A stretch of DNA of 64,000 bases. Origin: Desulfohalobiaceae bacterium S24. Its GTDB lineage: Bacteria; Desulfobacterota; Desulfovibrionia; Desulfovibrionales; Desulfothermaceae. The notes below the pieces were generated by a model. That model saw only the letters and a program-made list of their open reading frames with translations, was not told the origin of the DNA and did not search any database. Positions 52,781 to 62,414 of the stretch are shown here, one piece after another. The stretch lies in the NCBI GenBank assembly GCA_011389765.1, contig JAABTT010000004.1, positions 1 to 64,000 of the forward strand. The letters are read 5' to 3'. The translations under genes were made by a program, and so were the position numbers. Numbering within the stretch: position 1 is the stretch's first letter; every line of letters starts with the position of its first letter.

Positions 52781-52864
52781 AGGCGAAGAGAAGATAGGGT
52801 TTAAACAAAGGCCTTGCAATCAATTTTAGGCTCTGCAAACACGAACCAGCAAAGGAGGCACAAA

Positions 52865-53470
52865 ATGATCTGCCGCCAGCTCCTTTTAAGTGCAATGGAC
52901 GTCTTTTGTTATATTATAGGCTGTGAACAGACCCAAAAAGGCGCGGTCATAGACCCGGGAGAAGACGCCGAGCGAATTTTCACAAAAGTCAATGAACTTG
53001 GGCTTTCCCTGGACTATATTTTGAACACCCATTTTCACCTGGACCATACCGGAGCGAATGCCGAACTGCAGGCTCTGAGCGGGGCCAGGGTAGCCATGCA
53101 TGCTGAAGATGTCCCGCTCTATGGACGGCCGGTGGACATCACCCTGCAGGAAGCAGACCGGCTCCCTTTGGGAAACTTAGAAATCCGGGTCATTCACACA
53201 CCCGGACATACCCCGGGCGGAGTGGCCTTTTATCTCCAGGGAAAGCTGTTCACCGGAGACACCCTGTTTGTCAAGGACAGCGGACGAACCGACCTGCCTT
53301 ACAGCCATCGGGAAACCCTGGGAGCCTCCATCAGAAAACTCATGGAACTTCCCAAAAACACACGGGTCTATCCGGGACATAACTACGGCCCCACCCGCAC
53401 CTCGACTCTGGAACAGGAACAGATCCACAATATCAATGCCCACGAATACGGGTTCGCCCGCACAAGCTAA
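52865..53470 (+). CDS. MBL-fold metallo-hydrolase (glyoxalase-II-like)
   Basis: 201 residues from MICRQLLLSAMDVFCYIIG. Metal ligands are plain: THFHLDHTG (HXHXDH), HTPGHTPGG, FTGDTLF and VYPGHNYG. This is the glyoxalase-II/YcbL-type hydrolase group, which cuts thioesters such as S-lactoylglutathione; the short form without the glutathione-binding C-terminal domain may act on other thioesters. AAAGGAGG precedes the ATG. Convergent with the NfeD-like gene with a five-base gap. Confidence 0.9.
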   Translation: MICRQLLLSAMDVFCYIIGCEQTQKGAVIDPGEDAERIFTKVNELGLSLDYILNTHFHLDHTGANAELQALSGARVAMHAEDVPLYGRPVDITLQEADRLPLGNLEIRVIHTPGHTPGGVAFYLQGKLFTGDTLFVKDSGRTDLPYSHRETLGASIRKLMELPKNTRVYPGHNYGPTRTSTLEQEQIHNINAHEYGFARTS

Positions 53471-53475
53471 TGGCT

Positions 53476-53895
53476 TCATGAGTCTGCGTCTGATGCGGAC
53501 GGTTCTGGCTCCACGAGAAGGGTCAAGCCTTCCTCTGCCAGAACCCGGACCCGCTGACCGGATTCAATGCGGGCCAGGCCCGGCCCGGGCCTGGCCCGCC
53601 AGCGCTCCCCCCTGATCCGGATATAACCTTCCGGGTTCAGCCTCTCCTCCGTCAGGCCTGTTTGATGCACCATGGAATACCTGTTTCCGGTTCCCGCATC
53701 ATAGGCGGGCCAGGTGTAAAAAAACAGGATGATATCTTTGATGGTCCACAGCACCAGCAAGCCGCCTGCAGCCCAGAGCGGCAATCCGGTCCAGAGCCTG
53801 AGCAGCCAGAGAAATCCGGCAAAAAGCAAGAGCGGGGGGATTTCCAGGAGGATATACTTCCGAAGCGCTTTTTGAGTCCAGCCTTTCTTAGGCAT
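53476..53895 (-). CDS. Short NfeD-like membrane protein
   Basis: The 139-residue protein has two membrane helices (about 15-36 and 40-62, the second ending in FFYTWPAY) and then a C-terminal OB-fold (about 85-135) with LNPEGYIRIRGERWRA and a closing GLTLLVEP. That is the NfeD C-terminal domain, which usually partners with stomatin-like membrane proteins or membrane proteases; none is adjacent. The start ATG at 53895 overlaps the stop of the histidine kinase gene (ATGCCTAA), so it is translated together with it. Confidence 0.8.
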   Translation of the reverse strand: MPKKGWTQKALRKYILLEIPPLLLFAGFLWLLRLWTGLPLWAAGGLLVLWTIKDIILFFYTWPAYDAGTGNRYSMVHQTGLTEERLNPEGYIRIRGERWRARPGPGLARIESGQRVRVLAEEGLTLLVEPEPSASDADS

Positions 53896-56800
53896 GGGCG
53901 GCAGCAGTTGAGGCTTCGGCCCCAAACGAGTTCTGAATCCAGTTCACAAGCTTCTCCAGCTCCGAATCAAAAGCATCCAACAATGCATACTCTGCAAGCC
54001 CCTGCTGCGTTTTGATTTCTCTTTCGAGATCGCAGATCACGGCATGCAGCGAATCCGCGCAAATCGTGGCCGCAGCCCCTTTCATGGTGTGGCAGTAACG
54101 GGCGGCTTCCTCCGGGCGCTTCGTGCGCAGCAGGTCGCGAACCCGATCCGAGCCCTGCTCATAGTTTGCGGCAAAGAGACGTAAAGATTTCTCAAATACT
54201 TGCTGTTTTCCGTTCAAGCGCTTCAGCCCCCGCCGGATGTCCACCGGCGAATCCGCGCCAGCCGTTTGCTCTAATCCGTCCGAAATGGCCCTGTCGGGCA
54301 TCGCCTGAGCCGCTTGTTCACCTGTGGCAGGTTTTTCACCAAATCCGCCGATCCAGCGTGCAACCAGAGCCATGAGCTGCTCCGGCTGCATAGGCTTGGG
54401 GATGAAGTCATTCATGCCGGCCTCCAGGCATTTTTCCCTTTCACTCTCCAAGTGATAGGCGGTCATGGCGATGATCGGGAGGTCGGCAAAGCGGTTCTCC
54501 GCTCGAATGGCTTTGCTGGCGGACAAACCATCCATCACCGGCATTTGGACGTCCATGAGAACCAGGTCCGGACGCTCATGCTTCAGGCAGGAGAGCGCCT
54601 GCCTGCCGTTATCAGCCAGCACCACCTGCAGGCCCAAGCTTTCCAGAATCTCCTTTTGAACAAATTGATTGACAGGGTTGTCTTCGGCCAAAAGTACCCT
54701 CGCCCCGTTCAATTCCGGACTTTTCATCACTTTTTCCTGTCCGCCCCGGGGCTGGTCACTGTCCGCCCCGCCACTGCCTTGCTCCAGGCTCTGCAGGATG
54801 GCCATTAGGCGGAGTCGGCAGACCGGCTTGAAAAGGACCAGGTCCGCTCCATAAGGTTTTCCGACCGCCGATTCGCAGTCGCTCCCAAAGGGAATCATGC
54901 ACACAATCTTGACTGTAAAGCCGCCTGCCGCATCCCTGATCTGCTCGGCAAAGTCTCGGCCGTCTCTATATGAAAACCTATGATCCAGAAAAACAATGTG
55001 ACAAGGTTCTCCGGCCATCACCCCGGAACGGAATATTTCCACTGCCTGCCGGGCACTGAGAGCAGATTGTGTATCAAATGCAAAGCGCTTCAGGTTTTGA
55101 CGCATCATCTCCTGGAAATCCTCATTGCTGTGAACAATCAACGCTTTTCGAGGGATTCGGGACCGGTTCCCGGTCCAGGCCTCAGCCGCGGATTCCGCCG
55201 CCGGCCTGAAACAGGCGGTGAAATAAAAAGAGGCGCCCCGGGCTACACTGCTTTCCACCCATATATGTCCCTGCATCAGGTTCACCAGACGCCGGCAGAT
55301 GGTCAACCCCAGTCCGGTTCCGCCGAAACCCCGAACATTGGAAGGCTCCACCTGGGTAAAAGGCAAAAACAGATCCGCCTGCTTCTCTTGAGGGATTCCT
55401 CTCCCGGTATCCCGGACCATAAAACGCAATTCGAGCCGGTTCTCCTTCATCCAGGCAAGCTCGATGGTCAACAGGATCTGTCCAGTATCTGTAAACTTGA
55501 AGGCATTACCGATAAGATTGGTCAAAACCTGTTCCAGACGTAAGGCGTCTCCTGTCAATTTTTCCGGTACGGCCTCTGAAAGGATGACCATCAATTCCAG
55601 GTCCTTTTCCGCTGCTTGCGCGGCAAACAACCCCAGAACACGATCCACGACCTCTTCAAGCAGAAATACATTTTCCTCCAGGCTCAGTTTGCCCTCTTCG
55701 ATCTTGGCATAATCCAAAAGATCATTGATCACCCCCAAAAGGGTCCGGGCTGATTGTTGTATCCGGTTTAAGTATTCCTGTTGTGCGGAGCTTGACTCGT
55801 CCTGTCTGATCAAACTCACCAAACCGAGGATGGCGTCCATGGGTGTCCTGATATCATGACTCACTTGGGCGATGAGTTCACTCTTAGCCTTGTTCGCCGC
55901 ATCAGCCGCCAGCTTGGACTGCTCTATCCTGTTGCGTTCGGTCACATCGCGGGCGTTGACAATGATCCCGGCAGAACGTGACGACCCGGGAAGCGTGTTG
56001 GAATTGATCTCAAAATGCCTCCAGGTTTCGTCGGCATGTCTGAATCGGCATTCGGTCAGCTCATAGTTCTCTGTTTGGGAGGAAGACAGATCAAAACGCT
56101 TTGCGAGCTTCCAATGATCATCCGCATGGATATACTCAAACACGGACTGGCCGAGCATGCCTTCCTGGTCATACCCCAGTATCCTCGAAACCGAAGGGCC
56201 GACATAGGTGAGCTTGGTCTCCCGGTCTATGACCAGGATCACATCGGAACTTTTTTCAATAAGTGACCTAAAATACTCTTCATTATACCTCAACTCCCCC
56301 ATAAGCAGCGACAGGCGATGGCTCATTTCATTGAACACCTGTCCCACTTTTCCTATTTCATCGCGGGATTGAACCTTGATGGTCCGCCCTGGACCCTCTG
56401 TACCTATCTCTTCGATCTTTGCGGACAACTCCCGTAAAGGCCGGATCAAATGATGGATGACGAACCAAAGGATCAGGCCGAGTACAACGGTGCCCGCCAC
56501 GCCGACGGAGAGCACAAAGGCCCGGGACTGCTGGATCGGCCTGTAGAGCTCCGCCTTGGGAATGGCTACCAGAAGATACCAGTTCCAGGGCTCAAAAAAA
56601 GTGTACAGGGAATACAAGGACAGATCACCCCATTCAATAAGCAAGCCCCCTTGAGTTTGTTCACGCAGGTGCCGGCGCCACCCGTTCTTCACGACTGACG
56701 CCCCGTTCTCGCCAGTATCCGGATGGCCAAGGATCCGGTCGTCGGCATCAAGCACAAAGGCAAAGCCCTTGTTTCCGATCTCAATGTCCCTGATGTTTGC

Positions 56801-57040
56801 AAGCGCGTCCTGCTGGGCCTTTTGGACGCTGGCCGGGACATCTTCCAGTTGATATTGCTTGAGCAGGGCCGTCTGTTCCCGAACGATCGCCTCCAGCTCT
56901 TGTCTCTGCAGCCGAAGCCAGTTTTCAGCGATCCCTTGCAAGGCCTGAGATGAAAAATAATAATTGATTGTAATGGATCCGAGCAAAGATACAAGCAGTA
57001 TGGGCAGTATGGACAGAAATATTTTTGAAAAAATGCTCAT
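53888..57040 (-). CDS. Hybrid sensor histidine kinase with Cache, HAMP, PAS, two receivers and HPt
   Basis: A 1050-residue phosphorelay protein. Order: TM1 (about 7-29), periplasmic Cache-like sensor (about 40-165, with IGNKGFAFVLDADDRILGHP), TM2 (about 175-197), HAMP (about 198-250), PAS (about 255-365), HisKA with SHDIRTPMD (His395), HATPase (NLIGNAFKFT, DTGRGIP, GTGLGL), a first receiver with FLDHRFSYRDG that lacks the usual acidic pair at its start, a complete second receiver (LLAEDNPVN, LMDVQMPVMDG), and a C-terminal HPt with CHTMKGAA. No separate regulator is adjacent. It lies 35 bases downstream of a solute-binding-protein gene on the same strand and overlaps the NfeD-like gene. Confidence 0.93.
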   Translation of the reverse strand: MSIFSKIFLSILPILLVSLLGSITINYYFSSQALQGIAENWLRLQRQELEAIVREQTALLKQYQLEDVPASVQKAQQDALANIRDIEIGNKGFAFVLDADDRILGHPDTGENGASVVKNGWRRHLREQTQGGLLIEWGDLSLYSLYTFFEPWNWYLLVAIPKAELYRPIQQSRAFVLSVGVAGTVVLGLILWFVIHHLIRPLRELSAKIEEIGTEGPGRTIKVQSRDEIGKVGQVFNEMSHRLSLLMGELRYNEEYFRSLIEKSSDVILVIDRETKLTYVGPSVSRILGYDQEGMLGQSVFEYIHADDHWKLAKRFDLSSSQTENYELTECRFRHADETWRHFEINSNTLPGSSRSAGIIVNARDVTERNRIEQSKLAADAANKAKSELIAQVSHDIRTPMDAILGLVSLIRQDESSSAQQEYLNRIQQSARTLLGVINDLLDYAKIEEGKLSLEENVFLLEEVVDRVLGLFAAQAAEKDLELMVILSEAVPEKLTGDALRLEQVLTNLIGNAFKFTDTGQILLTIELAWMKENRLELRFMVRDTGRGIPQEKQADLFLPFTQVEPSNVRGFGGTGLGLTICRRLVNLMQGHIWVESSVARGASFYFTACFRPAAESAAEAWTGNRSRIPRKALIVHSNEDFQEMMRQNLKRFAFDTQSALSARQAVEIFRSGVMAGEPCHIVFLDHRFSYRDGRDFAEQIRDAAGGFTVKIVCMIPFGSDCESAVGKPYGADLVLFKPVCRLRLMAILQSLEQGSGGADSDQPRGGQEKVMKSPELNGARVLLAEDNPVNQFVQKEILESLGLQVVLADNGRQALSCLKHERPDLVLMDVQMPVMDGLSASKAIRAENRFADLPIIAMTAYHLESEREKCLEAGMNDFIPKPMQPEQLMALVARWIGGFGEKPATGEQAAQAMPDRAISDGLEQTAGADSPVDIRRGLKRLNGKQQVFEKSLRLFAANYEQGSDRVRDLLRTKRPEEAARYCHTMKGAAATICADSLHAVICDLEREIKTQQGLAEYALLDAFDSELEKLVNWIQNSFGAEASTAAAHA

Positions 57041-57074
57041 AAAACGCCTTTTCGACCGGCAGTCCTGTCAGGGC

Positions 57075-58700
57075 TTAAGGGGTGAAACGCGTATTTTCAG
57101 TGAATTGAGGATACAAGGCAATACTGGCTGTCAATGGATGCCCGTAGTCAAGGTCGGGTCTGCGCAGGCAATTCTGTTTCACGGCAAACAGGGGATAGGC
57201 CGCTGCTTCGCCTAATATCCTGATCTGGGCGTGTGCCCAGAGCTGTGTCTGCTTTAAAGGGGATATTTCCTGACGGGCCGCTTCAAGCAAGCCATCGATG
57301 TTCCTGTAGTGGGAAAAATTCGTATTCGATGCCACCCCGGAGAGGGCGCTAGCGTCCGAATGAAAAAACTGGGACAAAAAGGCATCGGCAGTGGGACGCC
57401 AGGCCCCATAAAGGATGAGGTCCGCCTCGTCATTCCGGATCCGCGCATGCATCACCTGATGGGGCACAATTTCGACAGTACACTGCACATTGATCTCTTG
57501 CAGCTGTTCTTTGATAATCTGTGCACAGACCCGATAGATCCGCTTTTCAGAAACAATCATCGACAGGGAAAGTCCCTGAGCAAAGCCGGCTTCCGCCAGG
57601 AATTGCCTGGCCAGCCGCAGGTTATATTGATAGCCCAGACCGAGGGCGCACACCTTTTCCCCGCTGAGCCCTCCGGGAACGCTCTTCTCCGGGACCGGGG
57701 CGTACACGGGTTCGACAAGAATGCGGCTCGTGACACTGGAAAACGACTTTCGATCCAGGGCCAGCAGCAGGGCCCTTCGTACCAGAAGGTCATCCAATGG
57801 TTTTTGCCGAGTATTCAAATGAAGGGCCATCACCTCCCCCACCCCATACACATCAAAGACCTGTCCGGGGGCTCGGCCGGCCTGTTCCACCCACTCCGGA
57901 TCTCCCGACCCGACGAAGACGTCCAGGTCCCCCTGTTGAAAGGCGGCCTCCCGATCTGCAAGCCGGGGCATATAGCGGACAATCACCCCCCGCACTTCGG
58001 GAGAGCCCCTGAAATAGTGCTCATTGGCGGCAAGAACCACCTTTTCCCCCGGGACATAACGTTCAAAGCAAAACGGTCCGCTCCCCACCGGGTGTTGCCC
58101 AAAATGCGCCTTGCCCCTCTCCTGGACGGCCTGTTTGCTCACAATAAATCCACCTGAATAATTGCTGATCTTTGGGAAAAACAGAATCGGAGAAAGCGGC
58201 TCATCCAGGATAATTTGGATGGTGGCGGCATCGAGCTTTTCAAAGCGCATTCCGGCGTATTCGCCGGCATAATGAGACCTTTCAGGATCAGCCGCTTTTC
58301 GCAGAGAAAAGACCACATCATCCGCTGTCAATGGAACAGGATCGCCGTCTTCTCCGGCATGAAAATAGACATCCTGTTTCAATTCGACCGTCCAGATCTG
58401 CTTTTTGTCCTGTATATAAAAATCCGGAAAATCAGCGGCCAGATCCGGCTCCATCCGGGGGGCCTGTCCAGGGACATAGCGCAGCAAACCATTGAAAAGC
58501 ATATCCGCCACAGCCCGGTCCTGGGAGCCTTGGGCCAGATGGGGATCGAAAGTGCCGGCATCGGCGGCATGGACCCCGAAACGCAGCCAGCCCCCCGAAT
58601 TCCGAAAACTTTTTGCATCAACCGCACCTCCGTGAGCCTGCAGAGAGCTAAGACAAAACAGTGCACAGACCATTCCCAGAATCACAATCGTTTTTTGCAA
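57075..58700 (-). CDS. ABC-type solute-binding protein (SBP family 5) next to the hybrid kinase
   Basis: 541 residues with a signal peptide (MQKTIVILGMVCALFCLSSLQA). GTFDPHLAQGSQDRAVADMLFNGLLRY, LTADDVVFSLRKAADP and MALHLNTRQKPLDDLLVRRALLLALD mark it as a DppA/OppA-type binding protein. The best start is TTG at 58700, with GGAGG six bases ahead and a proper signal peptide; the frame is open ten codons further. No permease or ATPase is adjacent. Its position just upstream of the Cache-domain kinase suggests it delivers a ligand to the sensor, as binding-protein/kinase pairs do elsewhere; alternatively it serves the ATPase pair at 49.8 kb. Confidence 0.9.
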   Translation of the reverse strand: MQKTIVILGMVCALFCLSSLQAHGGAVDAKSFRNSGGWLRFGVHAADAGTFDPHLAQGSQDRAVADMLFNGLLRYVPGQAPRMEPDLAADFPDFYIQDKKQIWTVELKQDVYFHAGEDGDPVPLTADDVVFSLRKAADPERSHYAGEYAGMRFEKLDAATIQIILDEPLSPILFFPKISNYSGGFIVSKQAVQERGKAHFGQHPVGSGPFCFERYVPGEKVVLAANEHYFRGSPEVRGVIVRYMPRLADREAAFQQGDLDVFVGSGDPEWVEQAGRAPGQVFDVYGVGEVMALHLNTRQKPLDDLLVRRALLLALDRKSFSSVTSRILVEPVYAPVPEKSVPGGLSGEKVCALGLGYQYNLRLARQFLAEAGFAQGLSLSMIVSEKRIYRVCAQIIKEQLQEINVQCTVEIVPHQVMHARIRNDEADLILYGAWRPTADAFLSQFFHSDASALSGVASNTNFSHYRNIDGLLEAARQEISPLKQTQLWAHAQIRILGEAAAYPLFAVKQNCLRRPDLDYGHPLTASIALYPQFTENTRFTP

Positions 58701-59032
58701 ACCCAACCTCCAGGCATACCAATATAGCAAGGACGTTACGAAGTCTTATATATGCCGACTTCCGTTACAGATGGCCTCTTCAACCGGCGCGGCCGGCAAA
58801 GGAACTGACTTGAGCCCTCATGTACCTTATTTCCGGACCGGAGGCAATCAGACCTGCCGCTTTCACTTGCAGACCGCCTGATCATGAGGCATAGTCTCCA
58901 CTTGGAGCCGGAGCCCTGAAACCGGGTGTCAACGAATAGAGGCCTTAATAAATTTCTGGACCGAACTTCAGGGACCAGCTCGTAGCTCGTATTCTTTATC
59001 GTAAAAATTGAAAATTTGAGAGAGGAGGCGGC
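58701..59032. other. Divergent intergenic region, binding protein to panB
   Basis: About 330 bases without a gene. TTGCAG (58867-58872) and CATAGT (58890-58895), 17 bases apart, could be a weak panB promoter. CTGAAACCGGGTGTC (58917-58931) repeats a word family seen at 33581-33643 and 61011-61027. GAAAATTTGAGAGAGGAGG ends the region and provides the panB ribosome site. Confidence 0.4.
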
Positions 59033-59890
59033 ATGCAGAACAAAAAAGTCAGTATACATACCCTCAAGCAGGCCAAGGTCGAGCAACGCAAACTGGTCAT
59101 GCTCACGGCCTATGACTATCCGTTTGGTCTCCTGGCTGACGAAGCCGGTGCGGACATGGTTTTGGTGGGGGATTCTTTAGGCATGGTGGTCATGGGGCTG
59201 GAGGGCACCACAGCCGTGACCATGGAGACCATGCTCCATCACACCCAGGCCGTGGTCCGAGGCTGCAAAACCCCTCTGGTGGTCGGCGACATGCCCTTCA
59301 TGAGTTACAACATCTCCATTCCGGATGCCATTCGCAACGCGGGACGACTCCTGAAGGAGGGAGGCTGCGATGTGGTCAAGCTGGAAGGCGGGGTGGATTT
59401 CGCCCCCACGGTCCAGGCCATTGTCAAGGCGGGCATTCCGGTGATGGGGCATATAGGATTGACCCCCCAGACCGCTTCCGCCCTGGGCGGGTTCAAGACC
59501 CAGGGCCGGGATCTGGCCGGGGCCAAACAGATCCTGGAGGACGCCAGAGCCCTGGAGGACGCCGGTGTTTTCTCCATGATCCTGGAAGCCGTGCCCGCTC
59601 CCCTTGGAAAGCTGGTGGCGGAAAGCGTTTCAGTCCCGGTCATCGGGATCGGAGCCGGGGATGAAGTCGACGGTCAGGTCCTGGTGACCCATGATCTCAT
59701 CGGCCTTTTCGACAAATTCGTCCCCAAGTTCGTCAAACAGTACACCCGAATCCGGCCGATCATTCTTGAGGCTATGAACGCTTATAAACAGGATGTTCAG
59801 GAACAGGCCTTCCCGGACCGGGAACACTCATTTTCCATGCCGGAAGAAACCCTGGAGGCACTGAAGAGAAGCCTGGACAAGCCGGAGTGA
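59033..59890 (+). CDS. panB: 3-methyl-2-oxobutanoate hydroxymethyltransferase
   Basis: Forms ketopantoate from alpha-ketoisovalerate using methylene-tetrahydrofolate; first step of the pantothenate pathway, followed by PanE. Of 285 residues, MLTAYDYPFGLLADEAGADM, VGDSLGMVVMGLEGT, GDMPFMSYN, MGHIGLTPQT and IGIGAGDEVDGQVLV are conserved. GAGGAGG precedes the ATG. The last 20 residues are a charged tail. Confidence 0.97.
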   Translation: MQNKKVSIHTLKQAKVEQRKLVMLTAYDYPFGLLADEAGADMVLVGDSLGMVVMGLEGTTAVTMETMLHHTQAVVRGCKTPLVVGDMPFMSYNISIPDAIRNAGRLLKEGGCDVVKLEGGVDFAPTVQAIVKAGIPVMGHIGLTPQTASALGGFKTQGRDLAGAKQILEDARALEDAGVFSMILEAVPAPLGKLVAESVSVPVIGIGAGDEVDGQVLVTHDLIGLFDKFVPKFVKQYTRIRPIILEAMNAYKQDVQEQAFPDREHSFSMPEETLEALKRSLDKPE

Positions 59891-60122
59891 AAGAACAATC
59901 GACTTGACGGCGGAAAAAAGACCCGCCTTGATCAGACTCAAAGGCTCCATCAGTCGAGAAGGCAACTGCCATCCGCAACCGGCTGGCCGGCAGAGCACTC
60001 GGCAATACCCTCGACGAACTGCACAACGAAAGGCCGGGTTGCTTACAGCCGATCAGAAATTATTTAAAGTTTTTCAGAGCGTTTCATAAAATATCCTAAA
60101 AAAGGAAACCTGCAGATGTTTC
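59891..60122. other. Convergent intergenic region, panB to porB
   Basis: About 230 bases without a gene. GGCGG-AAAAAAGA-CCCGCC at about 59910-59929 is a short stem that might end panB transcription, but it has no T-run. Nothing else stands out. Confidence 0.35.
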
Positions 60123-60992
60123 TCAGGCCGGGAGGTATTTTTTATTTTTTTCCTCAGCCTGAGCCTGGATCAGCTCAATATCCTCATCGCTGAGATCCTT
60201 GAAGCGTTTCTGGGATTGGAGGTAGGTTTTGACCGGAATCGGGGAATCAGGTCTGTAGGTCTGCTGCAACTCACCGCTTTCATTCAGTTCGATCAGGGGG
60301 AAGACGCCGGAATCCACTGCCAGGCGGGTGACCTTCAGAGAATCCTGGGAATCGATTTTCCAGCCCGGAGGGCAGGCCGCCAGGAGATGAAGAAAGGTAA
60401 AGCCGTGAGCCTTCCTGGCCTTTTCAAATTTCAGGTAGAAATCTTCGGGAAAAGACACGGTGGCCGTGGCAATGTAGGCCGGGTGATGCCCGAGGACAAT
60501 GCCGATCAGATCTTTTTTCTGATAGGCGAAGTCCTTGCCTCCCGGAGTGGTGGTGGTCCAGGCCCCGCAGGGCGTGGCCGAAGACTGCTGCACCCCGGTA
60601 TTCATGTACGCTTCGTTGTCATAGCAGACATAGATGAAGTCTTCGTTGCGGTCCGCGGCCCCGGACAAGGCCTGAAATCCGATGTCAAAAGTCCCCCCGT
60701 CGCCGGCCCAGACCATGACCTGAACATCCTGGTGGCCCTTAGTAATCAGGGCCCGCCTGACTCCGGAGGCACAGGCGGCCGCCGTGGCAAACGGGACATG
60801 CAAAAGCGGCACGGACAGAGCCGTAGTGGGAAACGGCCCGGCAATGATCGACCAGCAGCAGGCCGGAATGACCACCACGGTCTTTTCCCCCAAAGCCTTC
60901 AAGGCATGGCGCATGCTGAGCGAAGCGCCGCAGCCGGGACAGCCCAGATGCCCGCTGTTCAAATATTCAACTGTCGTCACATTCCATAGCAT
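60123..60992 (-). CDS. porB: 2-oxoacid (pyruvate-type):ferredoxin oxidoreductase, beta subunit
   Basis: Thiamine-diphosphate-binding subunit of the enzyme that oxidises pyruvate or another 2-oxoacid to acyl-CoA and reduced ferredoxin. 289 residues. LGCPGCGASLSMRHAL has Cys for the proximal 4Fe-4S cluster; WAGDGGTFDIGFQALSGA is the ThDP/Mg site and YDNEAYMNTGVQQSSATP the following loop. GAGGTG precedes the ATG. Preceded by porA with a 61-base gap. Pyruvate specificity is likely but not proven. Confidence 0.92.
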   Translation of the reverse strand: MLWNVTTVEYLNSGHLGCPGCGASLSMRHALKALGEKTVVVIPACCWSIIAGPFPTTALSVPLLHVPFATAAACASGVRRALITKGHQDVQVMVWAGDGGTFDIGFQALSGAADRNEDFIYVCYDNEAYMNTGVQQSSATPCGAWTTTTPGGKDFAYQKKDLIGIVLGHHPAYIATATVSFPEDFYLKFEKARKAHGFTFLHLLAACPPGWKIDSQDSLKVTRLAVDSGVFPLIELNESGELQQTYRPDSPIPVKTYLQSQKRFKDLSDEDIELIQAQAEEKNKKYLPA

Positions 60993-61053
60993 GTAGCATC
61001 ACCTCGTATGCAGGTGTCGGTTTTCAGGGGAAAAAATTGTTCAGCTTCGTAAA

Positions 61054-62223
61054 TCAGAACCAGTTGCTGTTGACCGGCGAGAGGCCGCCCATGCCCTGCA
61101 CCACATCGATCACCGTCTCCGGGAAGACTTCTTTCCCCCCCAGACTGATGATCACATCAAATATCCGGGGACGGGACTCGAGATGATAGAGCGAGGCCCG
61201 CAGCTCCTGGGCCAGGGTCCCTCCGGCCCCATAGGAAACCGCTCGGCTGAAGGCCAGGACATCAGGGACCCCCTGCACCATTTCCAGCAGTTCCTCCCGG
61301 GGAAAGGGCCTGAACAGACGGAGCTTCACAAGACCGACCTTTTTTCCGGCATCACGAAGCCGGTCCACGGCTATCCGCACGGTTCCGGTCAGTGCGCCGC
61401 TGCTGACAATCACCACCTCAGCTCCTTCCAGGCGATACCCTTCCAGATTTGCATACCGGCGATGAAACAATCGGCTGAATCGTTCAGCGCCCTCTTCAAT
61501 CTCCTTGGGCACGTTCTTCATGGTTTTGGCCAGGGCCTTCCGGAGATTGTAGAAATTGTCAGGCGTGGCCGCAGCCCCGAAACTCAGTGGGTTTTCCGTA
61601 TCCAGGTGATAGGGCGCCTGGTAGGCGGGCAGGAAACGGTCCGCCAGATCCTGCTCCGGGACGAAGAGCTGCTCCATGGTATGGGACAGGATAAACCCAT
61701 CGATCATGACCATCACCGGAAGCATGATTCTTTCCGTCAGCCAGTAGGACAAAAGGATGGTATCCAGGGCCTCCTGGGCCGTCTCACAATAAATCTGCAG
61801 CCAGCCTGTATCCCGCTGGGCCAGGCTGTCGCTCTGGTCGGTCCAGATATTCCAGGGCGCGCCAAGGGCCCGATTGGCATTGACCATGACCAGGGGAAAC
61901 CGGGATGCGGCAAACCAGTGCAGCATTTCGTGCATCAAAGCCAAGCCGTGAGAGCTCGTCGCGGTAAAAGAACGACTGCCTGCGGCCACCGATCCAAAAC
62001 AAGCGGCGATGGCCGACATCTCGGATTCCACCTTGATATATTCACTGGGCATTTCCCCGCTGTCCACCATGCTTGATAAGGTCTCAATAATATGTGTCTG
62101 CGGGGTGATGGGATAAGCGGCGATCACTTCCGGCCTGCAGAGTTTGACGCCATAGGCGATGGCATCGCTGCCCAGCAGCATTTCTGAAGTATGCTGAGCC
62201 GGAGGGTTTTGCATAAAGTTCAT
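61054..62223 (-). CDS. porA: 2-oxoacid (pyruvate-type):ferredoxin oxidoreductase, alpha subunit
   Basis: The pyrimidine-binding and CoA-handling subunit, 389 residues. AYPITPQTHIIE (about 36-47), YIKVESEMSAIAACFGSVAAGSR, TSSHGLALMHEMLH and VMIDGFILSH match the four-subunit POR alpha chain, and the C-terminal VGLVKLRLFRPFPREEL the domain-II part. GAGGAGCACAAG ahead of the ATG. Gamma and delta subunits are not seen as separate genes here; the flavoprotein upstream carries ferredoxin motifs and may take their place in part. Confidence 0.93.
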   Translation of the reverse strand: MNFMQNPPAQHTSEMLLGSDAIAYGVKLCRPEVIAAYPITPQTHIIETLSSMVDSGEMPSEYIKVESEMSAIAACFGSVAAGSRSFTATSSHGLALMHEMLHWFAASRFPLVMVNANRALGAPWNIWTDQSDSLAQRDTGWLQIYCETAQEALDTILLSYWLTERIMLPVMVMIDGFILSHTMEQLFVPEQDLADRFLPAYQAPYHLDTENPLSFGAAATPDNFYNLRKALAKTMKNVPKEIEEGAERFSRLFHRRYANLEGYRLEGAEVVIVSSGALTGTVRIAVDRLRDAGKKVGLVKLRLFRPFPREELLEMVQGVPDVLAFSRAVSYGAGGTLAQELRASLYHLESRPRIFDVIISLGGKEVFPETVIDVVQGMGGLSPVNSNWF

Positions 62224-62414
62224 ATCTTGTGCTCCTCGCCTTCAGGCTTCCTCCCGTCTGTCCGGCGCTGTTCTTGATTCGCAGTCCTCAGCAATTCTAT
62301 TTTACTTCATTCATCATGCAAAATTCGACGTTGTTCCACATTCTCCATCCGCCGTTGCCCTTTCCGCGTTTCACTCATTTCCCTCTGCTCTCGGCCTCTT
62401 CATTCCGGCATTTT

